DNA of 64,000 nucleotides from TA-21 sp036558405. GTDB lineage: Archaea > Thermoproteota > Nitrososphaeria > Nitrososphaerales > Nitrososphaeraceae. Of the stretch, positions 17,910 to 26,422 are shown piece by piece. The position numbers and the translations under genes are program-made. The stretch is from the NCBI GenBank assembly GCA_036558405.1, contig DATBFR010000068.1:46922-110921 (forward strand). Reading direction: 5' to 3'. Under the pieces are notes generated by a model that worked only from the letters and a program-made list of their open reading frames with translations, was not told the origin of the DNA and ran no database searches. Positions within the stretch are counted from its first letter, which is position 1; every line of letters begins with the position of its first letter.

Positions 17910-20642
17910 CTATTTCTCCTTCCAAAAGGCTCTTGTGATAACAAATTGCCTCTCTGCATTGTAAATAGTTTTAAGAATATCTTCATCTTCAACACAATTT
18001 CGAAGAATTCTAGCAGCTGTATCAACTCCAACGCCGTACCCAGAGAGTACTAACAGAGCCTTTCCCCCGAAGTTATTTATTAATGATGCAACTTTCCACG
18101 CTCGTTCAAACTTATGATTTTCATCTTTACTTATTTCACGTCCATTTAATTTATCTAGTATTATCCTGGGCAATTCGTAATCTGAATAAAATGTAGCAGT
18201 AATTAGCCTAGATCCGCATTTCTTACAAGATATTCTTCCAGGTATTTCCTTAGTTTCTATTAGCTGTTCCCATTTCCCACACCTTATGCAGATGAGCCTG
18301 TGCTTAGTCTTCTCTAGGCGCTCTCTTAAGAGTTCCAGGATCCCACGTTCGATGCTAAGAGGGGATGAAGTAAATTTAGAACTATGTTCAGTTATTGGAG
18401 AAGCTAATTCAGAGAATGATTCGACGTCACACCAATGAATTTTAATAGTATTGTCTTGAATATTTTTAAGCACTGACTCTGTGCCAGAAATATCGTACTT
18501 GTCGTGCATCAATTCACGTAAAGATTCTTCGCTAAGTGGGGTCTTAGAATATCTTTCGTAAATCAAATTAGCGAGTCTCTTGTCATATATAGCTGCCTTA
18601 TTGACTATACCGAATTTCTTTGCAACGTTCCATACTCTCCAATTTAAATTATAGGTGTTACTTAATGAGGTAATTAGGACGGCTTCACAATCATATTGCC
18701 CGGAAAATACATTTTCAATATGATTTTTTCCGATAGTAGCACTTGAGCTAAGCATTATACGGTACGGGTCAGTTTTTGCTTCGACAAAATATCCAATTTG
18801 GGCAGATATTATTGTTGATAGTAGAGACGCTAGTGTGTTATTTACTTTGGTCCCAAACGTAGAGTGCAGGATTAGTGTGTTCCTACTAGGGCCTCTCTCT
18901 ATTACCAAGTTCTTCACGTCAGGAATCACAGGCATGAACTTCAGTAAGTCGCCATATTTCGGAATGCTGTCTAATTTTGTATCTGAACTTGATCTCCGTA
19001 ACTTGCCTACTTCCTTTGCAGTTTCATAGTCTACAGGGATCATTTCCCCTACCCAATGTGGAATATTAATTAAAGATGCCTGTATTTGTTCAACATGTAC
19101 TTGCATTTTTTTTTCATCAACATTTATAACGCGCCATTGCGACCCTTTCAATACAAAGACGTTACCTTTTTCTCCATATTCTCCAACAAATTGCTGATCT
19201 AGATTGCCAATTCTCTTTTTACGTATAATGTCTATAACTTCGAACTTCAAAATATGTGGTATTGTCGATAAGTTTTCAAAATAATAGGAATAAGATTTGC
19301 TCCCAGCTCTGAAGGTTTTATGTGTATGGTCATATCTAATTAATCTGCACCTATCTAACAGATTTGCAATCATCTCTAGTTTTGAGAATGAAAGATTTCT
19401 GTATGGATTCGCTTTAGTAAAAAGTCTAAATGCCTCGTCCAGTGATTTTGGTCCGGGGTTGTTTATTACAAGACCGACTAGGTGATGCGCTAAAACATCC
19501 AAGGCGAGCTCATGTGGCACTTGACGCTCTATTGACGATCTCCTTAATCTATTCAGGATTGCCAAAGACTCAATTGCATCATCAGTACTACTTGAGACTA
19601 CTAATCCTCTGGCAGATGATGACTTATTGTGCCTGCTACGGCCGATCCTTTGTACAAGTTTTGAAACTTGTCTTGGAGAACCGTAATGTACAACCAAATC
19701 AACGGAGCCTATATCTAGACCTAGTTCAAGGGACGATGTACAGACTACAATACCAGCAGTACCAGATCTTAGTTTCTCTTCTGTTTCTTCGCGCATTTCT
19801 CGCGAGAGTGATCCATGATGCACATCGACTAAAATCTCTCTTAAATTTCGCAATACAGACCCAATATATTCTGCTTCATCCCTTGTATTAGTGAAAAGAA
19901 GTACCGGTCCATGAATGCGTTGAGATTTTACGTACTCTATGATATATCCAGCTACTTCGCTCACGCCTCCCTTAACATGCCTCACGAGCACATCATAATC
20001 GCGGATGGATCGATCAGTTAAGATGGCACATTTTCTATTAACTCCGCCAATGAAACTAGCGGCTTCTTGCGCGTTCGCAATGGTAGCAGATAATCCAACC
20101 CGAACGACTGTATTAATGCTGTTCGACTCTAGACGTTCAAGGGTTAGAGATAAATGAGCACCTCTCTCATTCGATAATAATTCATGGACCTCATCGATGA
20201 CTACCCATTCCAAATTCTGTAATGATTGCATGAGCTTTTTGCTAGTCAGAATTACGGCCAGGGATTCTGGGGTAGTGATGAGTATATCTGGGGGATTATT
20301 CAATAATTTCCGCCTGGAGCTGACAGGGGTATCTCCGTGTCGGAGCTGTATATCAAGGGCCAACTTTTTTGCGTAATCAATAACACGCCTAAAGACGTCA
20401 TTGTTGAGAGCCCTTAATGGAGTAACATAGATGGCTCTAATGGAATTAGGCACGCCTGCAGAGTTTTTGATAATGGTAAACATCGGAATGACAGCGGCTT
20501 CTGTTTTGCCGGAGCCAGTGGGTGCTACTAGAAGGCAATTCTTTCTCCGGCTTAGGACCGGAATTGCTTTATCTTGTATTTCTGTTAGTGAGCCAAATCC
20601 ATTTGTCCTAAACGACTCTACTATTTCATTGTCAGTAATCAT
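17910..20642 (-). CDS. lhr: Lhr-type superfamily 2 DNA/RNA helicase
   Basis: The 910-aa product has motif I APTGSGKTEAAV, motif Ia YVTPLRALNND, motif II DEVHE, motif III GLSATIAN, motif IV VLLFTNTRDEAE, motif V CTSSLELGLDIGSVDLV and motif VI QRIGRSRH, i.e. a complete SF2 helicase core. Beyond it come the winged-helix and Lhr-specific domain and a C-terminal four-Cys zinc ribbon (CIRCGKWE ... CKKCGSRL). These features are those of archaeal Lhr helicases, ATP-driven 3'-5' translocases that unwind DNA and RNA:DNA hybrids in repair. A 41-aa membrane-protein gene ends 4 bp upstream of its start, so both may share one promoter. Confidence 0.93.
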   Translation of the reverse strand: MITDNEIVESFRTNGFGSLTEIQDKAIPVLSRRKNCLLVAPTGSGKTEAAVIPMFTIIKNSAGVPNSIRAIYVTPLRALNNDVFRRVIDYAKKLALDIQLRHGDTPVSSRRKLLNNPPDILITTPESLAVILTSKKLMQSLQNLEWVVIDEVHELLSNERGAHLSLTLERLESNSINTVVRVGLSATIANAQEAASFIGGVNRKCAILTDRSIRDYDVLVRHVKGGVSEVAGYIIEYVKSQRIHGPVLLFTNTRDEAEYIGSVLRNLREILVDVHHGSLSREMREETEEKLRSGTAGIVVCTSSLELGLDIGSVDLVVHYGSPRQVSKLVQRIGRSRHNKSSSARGLVVSSSTDDAIESLAILNRLRRSSIERQVPHELALDVLAHHLVGLVINNPGPKSLDEAFRLFTKANPYRNLSFSKLEMIANLLDRCRLIRYDHTHKTFRAGSKSYSYYFENLSTIPHILKFEVIDIIRKKRIGNLDQQFVGEYGEKGNVFVLKGSQWRVINVDEKKMQVHVEQIQASLINIPHWVGEMIPVDYETAKEVGKLRRSSSDTKLDSIPKYGDLLKFMPVIPDVKNLVIERGPSRNTLILHSTFGTKVNNTLASLLSTIISAQIGYFVEAKTDPYRIMLSSSATIGKNHIENVFSGQYDCEAVLITSLSNTYNLNWRVWNVAKKFGIVNKAAIYDKRLANLIYERYSKTPLSEESLRELMHDKYDISGTESVLKNIQDNTIKIHWCDVESFSELASPITEHSSKFTSSPLSIERGILELLRERLEKTKHRLICIRCGKWEQLIETKEIPGRISCKKCGSRLITATFYSDYELPRIILDKLNGREISKDENHKFERAWKVASLINNFGGKALLVLSGYGVGVDTAARILRNCVEDEDILKTIYNAERQFVITRAFWKEK

Positions 20643-20646
20643 CTAA

Positions 20647-20772
20647 TTATTTGTCTCGGGTTTTTTCTAGTTTTGTGTCTTCAGTTGAATTCGATTTGGG
20701 CGAGGTTCTTTCGTAAAGCATAACAGCTGCAAGTCCAACAATGAAGAGGCCTACAGCAATATTCACAAACAT
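20647..20772 (-). CDS. tiny membrane protein upstream of lhr, 41 aa
   Basis: From ATG at 20772 the product has 41 residues: one membrane segment (FVNIAVGLFIVGLAAVML) and a hydrophilic charged tail (YERTSPKSNSTEDTKLEKTRDK). The frame extends upstream to 20856, but the extra part is polar and unlike a protein start, so the internal ATG is preferred. It ends 4 nt before the helicase start, which suggests co-transcription. The family is not recognised. Confidence 0.5.
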   Translation of the reverse strand: MFVNIAVGLFIVGLAAVMLYERTSPKSNSTEDTKLEKTRDK

Positions 20773-20914
20773 ATCGAATTCCAAGTGTATTAATTCGAAC
20801 TTGCATTTGTTGTTCTGATTTATAAACGGATGGGATTGAGTTGTGCATTCTTTCATTCGACATGGGGACTTCTATGACATACAGTACCTATCTTGGATCT
20901 AGTTTCTACGGTTC

Positions 20915-21028
20915 ATGATGAAATATCACCTCGAATGGCCCGATGAACTACAAATTGTCGAAACAAAGTTTTTGCGTGAAATTGAACATTGGAAAAAGAA
21001 TTCAGATTCAAGGATCACAATGGCTTAA
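20915..21028 (+). CDS. small ORF, 37 aa
   Basis: A plus-strand frame starting with two ATG codons encodes a charged helical peptide (MMKYHLEWPDELQIVETKFL at the start). No motif is visible. It is a candidate small gene only: length is within chance expectation for AT-rich DNA but composition is protein-like with Trp and balanced charges. Confidence 0.35.
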   Translation: MMKYHLEWPDELQIVETKFLREIEHWKKNSDSRITMA

Positions 21029-21135
21029 GAACCTGTCTCAATCAGGACCCAAGTTTCTGGGTCTAACTCATATCAATATCTCTAAAGAAAATCTAGAATC
21101 ATGACGGAATCTTATAAAGTCCTACAAGATTAGCG

Positions 21136-21280
21136 ATGAGTCAAGGAGGAACGAGTCAAAAGGCTACTGGGTGGATGGTGTATTCTCTGTGCAGGTTTTC
21201 CTGCAAAGATTGCAAGTTATGATTACAAAGGCGCCATAAAACTGGAAAGATATTGCGAGAATTGTGGGGCTGACTTATGA
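21136..21280 (+). pseudogene. frameshifted small zinc-ribbon gene
   Basis: The frame from 21140 to 21280 encodes WCILCAGFPAKIAS ... LERYCENCGADL, a zinc ribbon of the same type as the products at 2871-3083 and 60498-60791 (CxxC ... E(R/K)YC(D/E)xC). This frame has no ATG, GTG or TTG before the first Cys pair. An ATG at 21136 starts a protein-like N-terminus (MSQGGTSQKATGW) in the adjoining frame, which reaches the zinc-ribbon codons exactly at the GW position. A one-base deletion or two-base insertion would join them. It is either a recent pseudogene, a sequencing error or a frameshifted gene. Confidence 0.5.
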
Positions 21281-21383
21281 CTGGAAAAATATACAAAGTA
21301 TTCTGTTTTTAGGGAATTGCAGCACTCTAGTACCCAATTATCATTTTATGCTTAGGTCACTAATGTCCATGTAACAAGTTAAA

Positions 21384-21461
21384 ATGAGTTTCACGGATGA
21401 CGAGTTGGATATTGAGTTTGGGGAAGATACTAGCGATGAATGGGGCCTAGAGGTCTATTAA
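21384..21461 (+). CDS. very short acidic ORF, 25 aa
   Basis: An ATG frame encodes 25 residues, nearly half of them Asp or Glu (MSFTDDELDIEFGEDTSDEW at the start). No family can be named, and the size is within chance. It is listed because the strong acidic bias is unlike the Ile/Lys/Asn bias of random AT-rich DNA. Confidence 0.25.
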   Translation: MSFTDDELDIEFGEDTSDEWGLEVY

Positions 21462-21519
21462 TTTATAACTTATTTTCTCCAATATAGAAAGTACATCGTT
21501 AACCTATTAATATTCGAGC

Positions 21520-21645
21520 ATGGAGTGGATACTAGCAATATATACTGTAGCGACTTTATCGATTAGAAAAATACTCGAGTCAGATTTTAAAGATAAAATC
21601 TCCGCAGATGAACAAGAGTATAGCAAGATATCGTTGTTATTCTAA
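21520..21645 (+). CDS. small ORF with N-terminal hydrophobic segment, 41 aa
   Basis: An ATG frame encodes 41 residues: a short hydrophobic start (MEWILAIYTVATLSI) followed by a charged helix (RKILESDFKDKISADEQEYS). It may be a membrane-associated peptide. No homolog can be named; support is from composition only. Confidence 0.3.
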   Translation: MEWILAIYTVATLSIRKILESDFKDKISADEQEYSKISLLF

Positions 21646-21738
21646 AGAGCAATTAAGAAGAATATTATTCAAGAATGGACCATTATTGTGATAAGTACTT
21701 GAAATCCATCTTTGTTTGGGGCACAGAAATCCTTAGCT

Positions 21739-21927
21739 TCACTTTGAAATATTTGTTAAGTTCAACAAATTTGCATTAGTCAAGTTCAACAAATTTGCAT
21801 TAGTCAAGTTCAGTTGATCTGGATTCGTAGTTTCAACGGGGGCTTGAGGGCTCGCGTAGCCTAATAGTAGTGCTGAAAACAATACTACGATGGCTTGTAC
21901 CGCAAAGAGCGCAAAATCATATTTCAA
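21739..21927 (-). CDS. exported repeat peptide with N-glycosylation sequons, 62 aa
   Basis: The 62-aa product begins with a signal-peptide-like or anchor segment (FALFAVQAIVVLFSALLLGYAS, about residues 5-26), then a short Pro/Thr linker, then a tandem repeat with unit NLTNANLL: QLNLTNANLL, NLTNANLL, NLTNISK. Each unit holds an N-x-T sequon, so three potential archaeal N-glycosylation sites stand in register. The mature part would be about 35 residues and outside the cell or on its surface. The DNA repeat (24 bp) is exact, so the array is recent. Function is unknown. Confidence 0.55.
   Translation of the reverse strand: MKYDFALFAVQAIVVLFSALLLGYASPQAPVETTNPDQLNLTNANLLNLTNANLLNLTNISK
21758..21805. 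repeat. 24-bp tandem repeat, two exact copies
   Basis: The unit aagttcaacaaatttgcatt plus agtc occurs at 21758-21781 and 21782-21805, followed by the first 7 bases of a third copy. It is in frame within the exported peptide gene and encodes its octapeptide repeats. Confidence 0.85.
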
Positions 21928-22270
21928 TATTTATTATGATAGCATCAGGATAGTATTATAGATGTCTAAAAGTCTAAGAGGAGGGAACTAACAGAGGAGG
22001 ACTGTTCTGCCAAAAAAAGAACAAGACAGAGAAGACTGTGGAGGTAGTAAACAATTATGAGATTAAAATGATAGTATAAAATGCCAAGATGAAATTGAAA
22101 ATCAAATGATCATGATCCAGCCAGTTGTTATTGTTACCTTTACAAATCTTGCTTGGACAAGGGAGATGCGAAGCATAGAAATGGAACAAAAAAGTCGTAG
22201 GGGGAGGTAGTCCATAATTTTTCAGCCGCTGCTTGGGCATTTTCTCAATTGTGAGTGGTAATTAAATTGT
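21928..22270. other. intergenic region
   Basis: No convincing gene is seen. A minus-strand frame at 22055-22240 (61 codons) and a plus-strand ATG frame at about 22108-22210 oppose one another and neither shows a clear family feature. A purine-rich stretch (aagaggagggaac, aggagg) lies near 21977-22000. Confidence 0.3.
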
Positions 22271-22762
22271 TTATTGACTGCTAATTTCGATAGTCCCTTT
22301 CATGGTATCAGGATGATACTCGCAATGATATTCCAATACACCACTTGCGTTAGAATTGAAAACAAATTCAGTGTTCTTACCAGCCTTTACACTTTTGCTT
22401 CCAGCAATTTCAGTCCCATTTGTTCCAATTATTAATTCATGCTTACTATCGGTGGGATTGTTAATTTTGATATTATAGTCAGTACCTGCTACTAAATGAA
22501 GAGTAGGATTTATTCCATGACTTGCATTTTCCCACCTGTAGGTTCCGTTATTCAATTCTAGCGCATTCATCACAATAGAACTATTATCGCCATTGGCTGC
22601 AGATTCACGTGCGGATGCTGTGTTTGTTGTCTCGTCAGATGTGCTTTTTGATGCATATATCGATTGTATTATTAGGTTGGAATGATAACCCGCGATCATT
22701 AACAGGATTGATGCAATGACAAACGAAACTAAAAATCTCTTTTCGGTAACAGGATTTACCAT
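22271..22762 (-). CDS. plastocyanin-like blue copper protein (membrane-anchored)
   Basis: From ATG at 22762 the product is 163 aa: an N-terminal membrane anchor (FLVSFVIASILLMIAGYHSN), a Ser/Thr/Asn-rich linker of about 45 residues, then a cupredoxin domain. Type 1 copper ligands are visible: His in SKHELII, and Cys, His and Met in YHCEYHPDTMKG near the end. Ammonia-oxidising archaea have many such proteins in place of cytochromes c to carry electrons outside the membrane. Several N-x-S/T sequons fit a pseudo-periplasmic location. The frame is open further upstream to 22840, but the internal ATG directly precedes the anchor and is preferred. Confidence 0.88.
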   Translation of the reverse strand: MVNPVTEKRFLVSFVIASILLMIAGYHSNLIIQSIYASKSTSDETTNTASARESAANGDNSSIVMNALELNNGTYRWENASHGINPTLHLVAGTDYNIKINNPTDSKHELIIGTNGTEIAGSKSVKAGKNTEFVFNSNASGVLEYHCEYHPDTMKGTIEISSQ

Positions 22763-23183
22763 GAAAGCATATCCAAGCTTGACTCTTATTAATATGGGGA
22801 CAAATTCCAACTTTGGGACCCAAGACTGGAAGTCATACAAAAGATTGAAAAATCATACATATCTGAGGTGGTCACGGAAAATATGAGGAAGTTTTTCGGG
22901 CGGAGCTTTTGCTGTACTTGCGGTGGAAATACCCATTGAAGAGGACCTATACCCATTTGCAGCCGCCTGCAAAATATATTAGTCGATTCAAAGACCTTAC
23001 TGCTTAAGCCAATTTATTAAGGGACGATGACTTGCTTCATTTCACGCGGATAATTCTGTTGCAATGTATTCATATGCCATGACAGATATATCTGGAAAAT
23101 TATCTCATAAGATATCCGAATTAACAAATACTTTATGCGACTAGAGTTAAGGATATAGCAGATAAGCTATTATGTCTTGTTAA
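22763..23183. other. intergenic region
   Basis: No sizeable gene. A short hairpin, TTTGCAG-CCGC-CTGCAAA at 22956-22973, is followed on the plus strand by ATATATT. An 18-codon ATG frame ending CCTCGGNTH just before it and a 26-codon frame near 23070-23150 are too short to support. Confidence 0.3.
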
Positions 23184-23366
23184 ATCATAAACTGGGAAAG
23201 AAGGGAAGAAAGAATATTCAGGACTGAAAAATTACATGACCATTGTTGGCATCTAGACCATATTCCAGGAACGCAAATTAAGATTACGATATGTTGTCAA
23301 TGCAATGCCAAAAAAGTCAGCGAGGTTGCAAGAAGTACTAAATCAGATTTTATTGAATTCCAATAA
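23184..23366 (+). CDS. small Cys/His-rich protein without usual start codon
   Basis: A plus-strand frame open after TAA at 23181 encodes about 60 residues with clustered metal ligands: HDHCWHLDH followed by ITICCQCNAKK. The Cys/His density and flanking charged helix (WEREEERIF-like start; KVSEVARSTKSDFIEF) argue for a real zinc-binding peptide. No ATG, GTG or TTG lies in frame before the first ligands, so either a rare start (ATA or ATC) is used, or the gene has lost its start and is a pseudogene. Exact 5' end is unknown. Confidence 0.4.
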   Translation: MINWERREERIFRTEKLHDHCWHLDHIPGTQIKITICCQCNAKKVSEVARSTKSDFIEFQ

Positions 23367-23996
23367 TCCATTATATTGGCAAACATCGTTGGGTAGAAGA
23401 GAAATTGGTTTTCAAGAGGAGTAACAAATAAGTTATGGCGCCAAAGAGTAAAGTTGTACATTTGACAGATTTAATATTAGAATTTAGAATCGATAATTTC
23501 TATAAGTCTAGAGCAGTCATGAACCTGGATTAAAATGAGCTGGAATTAAGTTACCATACTGTGTCCAGTCCCCAGCCATCTTTGGACTTATGTTCAAGAT
23601 TCGAAAACTAAGGTATCTTGCTAAAAATGTAGTATGAATTGCGCAAAGTTCCAGACTTCTTCTCTATTACCTGAACATTCAAACTCTCGGAAAAGCATTT
23701 TTTGCTTCCAGATCGAAAAATCCACCAAAACTCGTAATCAACGTTCAGGTGTGTCTGTAATGCGTTTATAATGACGGGCAGGATACTCATGATATTGGAG
23801 AATTGTAAGGTTGAGAGGTTAGACAAATTTATCCATTAAATTTTTTCCACGAAACGACCTATGCTATCCATTAGCGATTTATTTGAAGAAACTCTCGTAC
23901 AAATTGATCCACTGGGTTAAAAACATTTGACCGGAATAACTATTTGCCAAACGGCGCCCACTGACATCATCACACCTGAGGAAGGCGTTTCTACAT
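23367..23996. other. intergenic region before sepF
   Basis: No convincing gene. An ATG frame of 32 codons at 23435-23533 has GAGGAG about 20 nt upstream, and a 72-codon minus-strand frame lies at 23608-23826; both lack recognisable features. The promoter of sepF is expected at the right end. Confidence 0.3.
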
Positions 23997-24269
23997 ATGC
24001 AAAAAGAACCAATATATTTGAAAGCAATAACACTTCGCGATATTAGTGATCTTAATATCATTAAAGAGGACGCCCGAAAAAAGATCATATTAATCATTAG
24101 GGTTACACCATTAGCTCAGAAAGATACAGACAATCTGCGAAAAGCAATTGAGGATCTTTACAACTATGTAAAGTCATCTGGAGGAGACATTGCTAGGCTT
24201 GGCGAGGAAAGAGTAGTAATAACCCCGCCCAGTGTAAAAATATGGAAAGGCGCTTACGACTTAAAATAA
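23997..24269 (+). CDS. sepF: archaeal SepF cell-division protein
   Basis: The 90-aa product matches the SepF/DUF552 core: YLKAITLRDISDLNIIKEDA, then IILIIRVTPLAQKDTDNL, the helix LRKAIEDLYNYVKSSGGDIA and RLGEERVVITPPSVKI. In archaea with FtsZ, SepF anchors the division ring to the membrane; thaumarchaea keep SepF although they divide mainly with Cdv proteins. The amphipathic membrane-targeting helix usual at the N-terminus is absent: the core begins almost at the ATG, and the in-frame upstream codons (to a TAA) offer neither ATG/GTG/TTG nor an amphipathic helix. It is convergent with the aCPSF1-like gene. Confidence 0.85.
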   Translation: MQKEPIYLKAITLRDISDLNIIKEDARKKIILIIRVTPLAQKDTDNLRKAIEDLYNYVKSSGGDIARLGEERVVITPPSVKIWKGAYDLK

Positions 24270-24305
24270 TGTATTTTATTTAGTTCCTAATCATTGGAAT
24301 TTAAA

Positions 24306-26189
24306 TCATAAGAGTCTTATCGATTCTTGCACTGAAGGATGCTGAGTCGGTATCTTGAAAATCTTATTTACATTAGTAGCTAAGACATGACATTTGTTGC
24401 TGTAACCGTGACTAGTGATTACCTTACGTAATTTAGGTTTGAGTCTGCTTATATATGCTAATATTTGGTTATAATCGCTATGATTGGTAAAGCCGTTTAT
24501 AGTATCCACAGTGCACTTTATTTCAAGTATTTTCTTGCCAATTTGAATTTCACGCCTACCTGAACCGATGACGTAAGCGAGAGAAAACGGACTAACATTT
24601 GAAACTAACATGATCTTATTTATTGGATCAGTACAGATTTCCTTTAATATTGACGTTGACTTTCCTCCACTAAGGTCCGATGGCGTAGCTAGTACGATAT
24701 AATTATCCCAATTGTCTTTCATCTTGGTAAGAGGTACTAATGAATCAATGAATAGGGCATTTTTTTCCCCATTCTGAATTCTCTGCTTTAGGAATTTTGA
24801 TAAATATTCTGTATATACCTCGTAAAAATCAAGAATATCTAATATTCTATCTTCTACTAGAATACCAGCAGGATTGATCTTACCGATTGCAGAGAGCATA
24901 CCCAATGAAATGCAGAGCTCTTGTGATAAACCCAACGCTGGAACAGGAATAAGTATCTTACCGCCCAAAGCGAGAGTCGAATTTATGCTCGTAATTAGGT
25001 TGATTTCTGCGTCCTCCCTAGGAGGAAAGCTATCCTCACGACTTCCATGCGTACTTTCAACTATTAGTGTTTCAGCTCTTGGAAAATTCCAAACACAATT
25101 TTCCAAAGTAACAGTCTTTCCGAATTTGAAATCGCTAGTATAAACTAAGTTGTGATCACCATTTCCAATATGGACGTGCATGGATGACGAACCCAATACG
25201 TGTCCCGAATTTGTAAGCATCAAACGAAGATCCGGCGATATGTCAGTTACCGACCCTTGGTTAACCGGGATCGTGTGAACTATTACCTCATTTATGTCAT
25301 TCATTGAATAATTAGCGCTTTTTTTAGCCGATACTAAGTACCATTTCTGTAAGATAGTCATAAGTGGTAACGTTGGTTCGGTGCAATATACTGGACCATC
25401 GTATCCATATTTATACAGCAGTGGCAGAGCACCAGAATGTCCTAAGTGTGCATGTGAGATCACGACACCATCAATCTCATCAATATTCACACCAGATATA
25501 TCGATCCTAGGCATGGAGTTTAGATTTCCATCTTCGTAGTCTTTAAGACCAAAATCAAGAATAACCTTACTCTCGTGAGTTAAGAGAAGTATTGAAGATC
25601 TTCCAATTTCATTGAATCCGCCAAGACAAACTATATTTGCCTCAGCTGTTCCACCTAATTTAGATCTAAATATCCGTTCGCCTATACGCTTATAAAACTG
25701 GATCCTTTCAGAGGACCTTTGGTAAAGAGTGTCATTGATATTCTTATAAATTTTGAAACTCCTTGGTCGCCTTCTAAAAATCATTTTCCAACCAGTTTTT
25801 TGGGTTAGTTCTATGTCAATCTGTGAAAGCTTGATGAGTGATTGAAAATCATCTACAAATACGGTTACTTCCCCAAGAGCGGGATCAAAGAAAACTTCTG
25901 AAAGACTTACGTCAGAAGAGGCAATAGACTCTAAAATTTGTCTTGTAGACCTCTCAGAAGACCTGATAGAGGGATCTGTCCTGATCACGATTCTCTTTTT
26001 TATGGAACTTACAAGCTGTGAGACAAGCGGCTGGTTCTCTAGCAGAAACTTCGGAGTTCTTGTATAAAGTCCAATGTATGGTCCTTCATATTCTATCTTC
26101 GTGACTCCTGAATCTGAAGGAAGATGCATCAATATTGTTGCCATTATATTCTGACTAGCAGATTGCCCCTGAGCGATTTTATCATGCAT
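24306..26189 (-). CDS. aCPSF1-like beta-CASP metallo-beta-lactamase protein, degenerate active site
   Basis: The 627-aa product has the aCPSF1 plan: two KH-like domains (about residues 1-170), a metallo-beta-lactamase domain (from about 180), a beta-CASP insert and a C-terminal MBL part. Archaeal aCPSF1 is the 3'-end nuclease of transcription termination. Here the HxHxDH metal motif reads HAHLGH (residues 246-251): the aspartate, a ligand of the second zinc, is glycine (codon GGA). Other ligands remain (SGHVLG, TSDFKFG, SHGY). The beta-CASP block is also altered, ESTHG for ESTYG and PALGLSQEL for the usual F-A-x-GRxQE. It is therefore likely a catalytically weak or inactive paralogue, perhaps an RNA-binding or regulatory subunit. 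No second copy lies in the window. Confidence 0.85.
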   Translation of the reverse strand: MHDKIAQGQSASQNIMATILMHLPSDSGVTKIEYEGPYIGLYTRTPKFLLENQPLVSQLVSSIKKRIVIRTDPSIRSSERSTRQILESIASSDVSLSEVFFDPALGEVTVFVDDFQSLIKLSQIDIELTQKTGWKMIFRRRPRSFKIYKNINDTLYQRSSERIQFYKRIGERIFRSKLGGTAEANIVCLGGFNEIGRSSILLLTHESKVILDFGLKDYEDGNLNSMPRIDISGVNIDEIDGVVISHAHLGHSGALPLLYKYGYDGPVYCTEPTLPLMTILQKWYLVSAKKSANYSMNDINEVIVHTIPVNQGSVTDISPDLRLMLTNSGHVLGSSSMHVHIGNGDHNLVYTSDFKFGKTVTLENCVWNFPRAETLIVESTHGSREDSFPPREDAEINLITSINSTLALGGKILIPVPALGLSQELCISLGMLSAIGKINPAGILVEDRILDILDFYEVYTEYLSKFLKQRIQNGEKNALFIDSLVPLTKMKDNWDNYIVLATPSDLSGGKSTSILKEICTDPINKIMLVSNVSPFSLAYVIGSGRREIQIGKKILEIKCTVDTINGFTNHSDYNQILAYISRLKPKLRKVITSHGYSNKCHVLATNVNKIFKIPTQHPSVQESIRLL

Positions 26190-26422
26190 TTCGATCTATC
26201 ACATATTCTAATTTCTTCTGACTAGAAGTTGATATGTTAGCTTGAATAATTGACCTAAATAACCTTTCGATCACCCATCATGATGCTCAGGACTTTACTT
26301 GTTGAATAATAGAAATGAATGAAATCTATTTGTTAACAAAAAGTGTATCATCCATAACTCCTGGAAAACAAATAAAGGCAATACTTTATGCGATAAGGGT
26401 ATTGTCAAGCCCCACACATTCT

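Noticed and set aside
19430..19891. 153-codon plus-strand ORF opposite the Lhr helicase
   Set aside because: It lies wholly antisense to a helicase with intact motifs; the translation is Leu/Gln/Arg-rich and has no motif.
22055..22240. 61-codon minus-strand ORF
   Set aside because: The translation has a Pro-rich start and hydrophobic end but no clear signal or motif, and the opposite strand also has a short frame; neither can be supported.
23608..23826. 72-codon minus-strand ORF upstream of sepF
   Set aside because: No motif and no recognised context; could be real but support is only its length.
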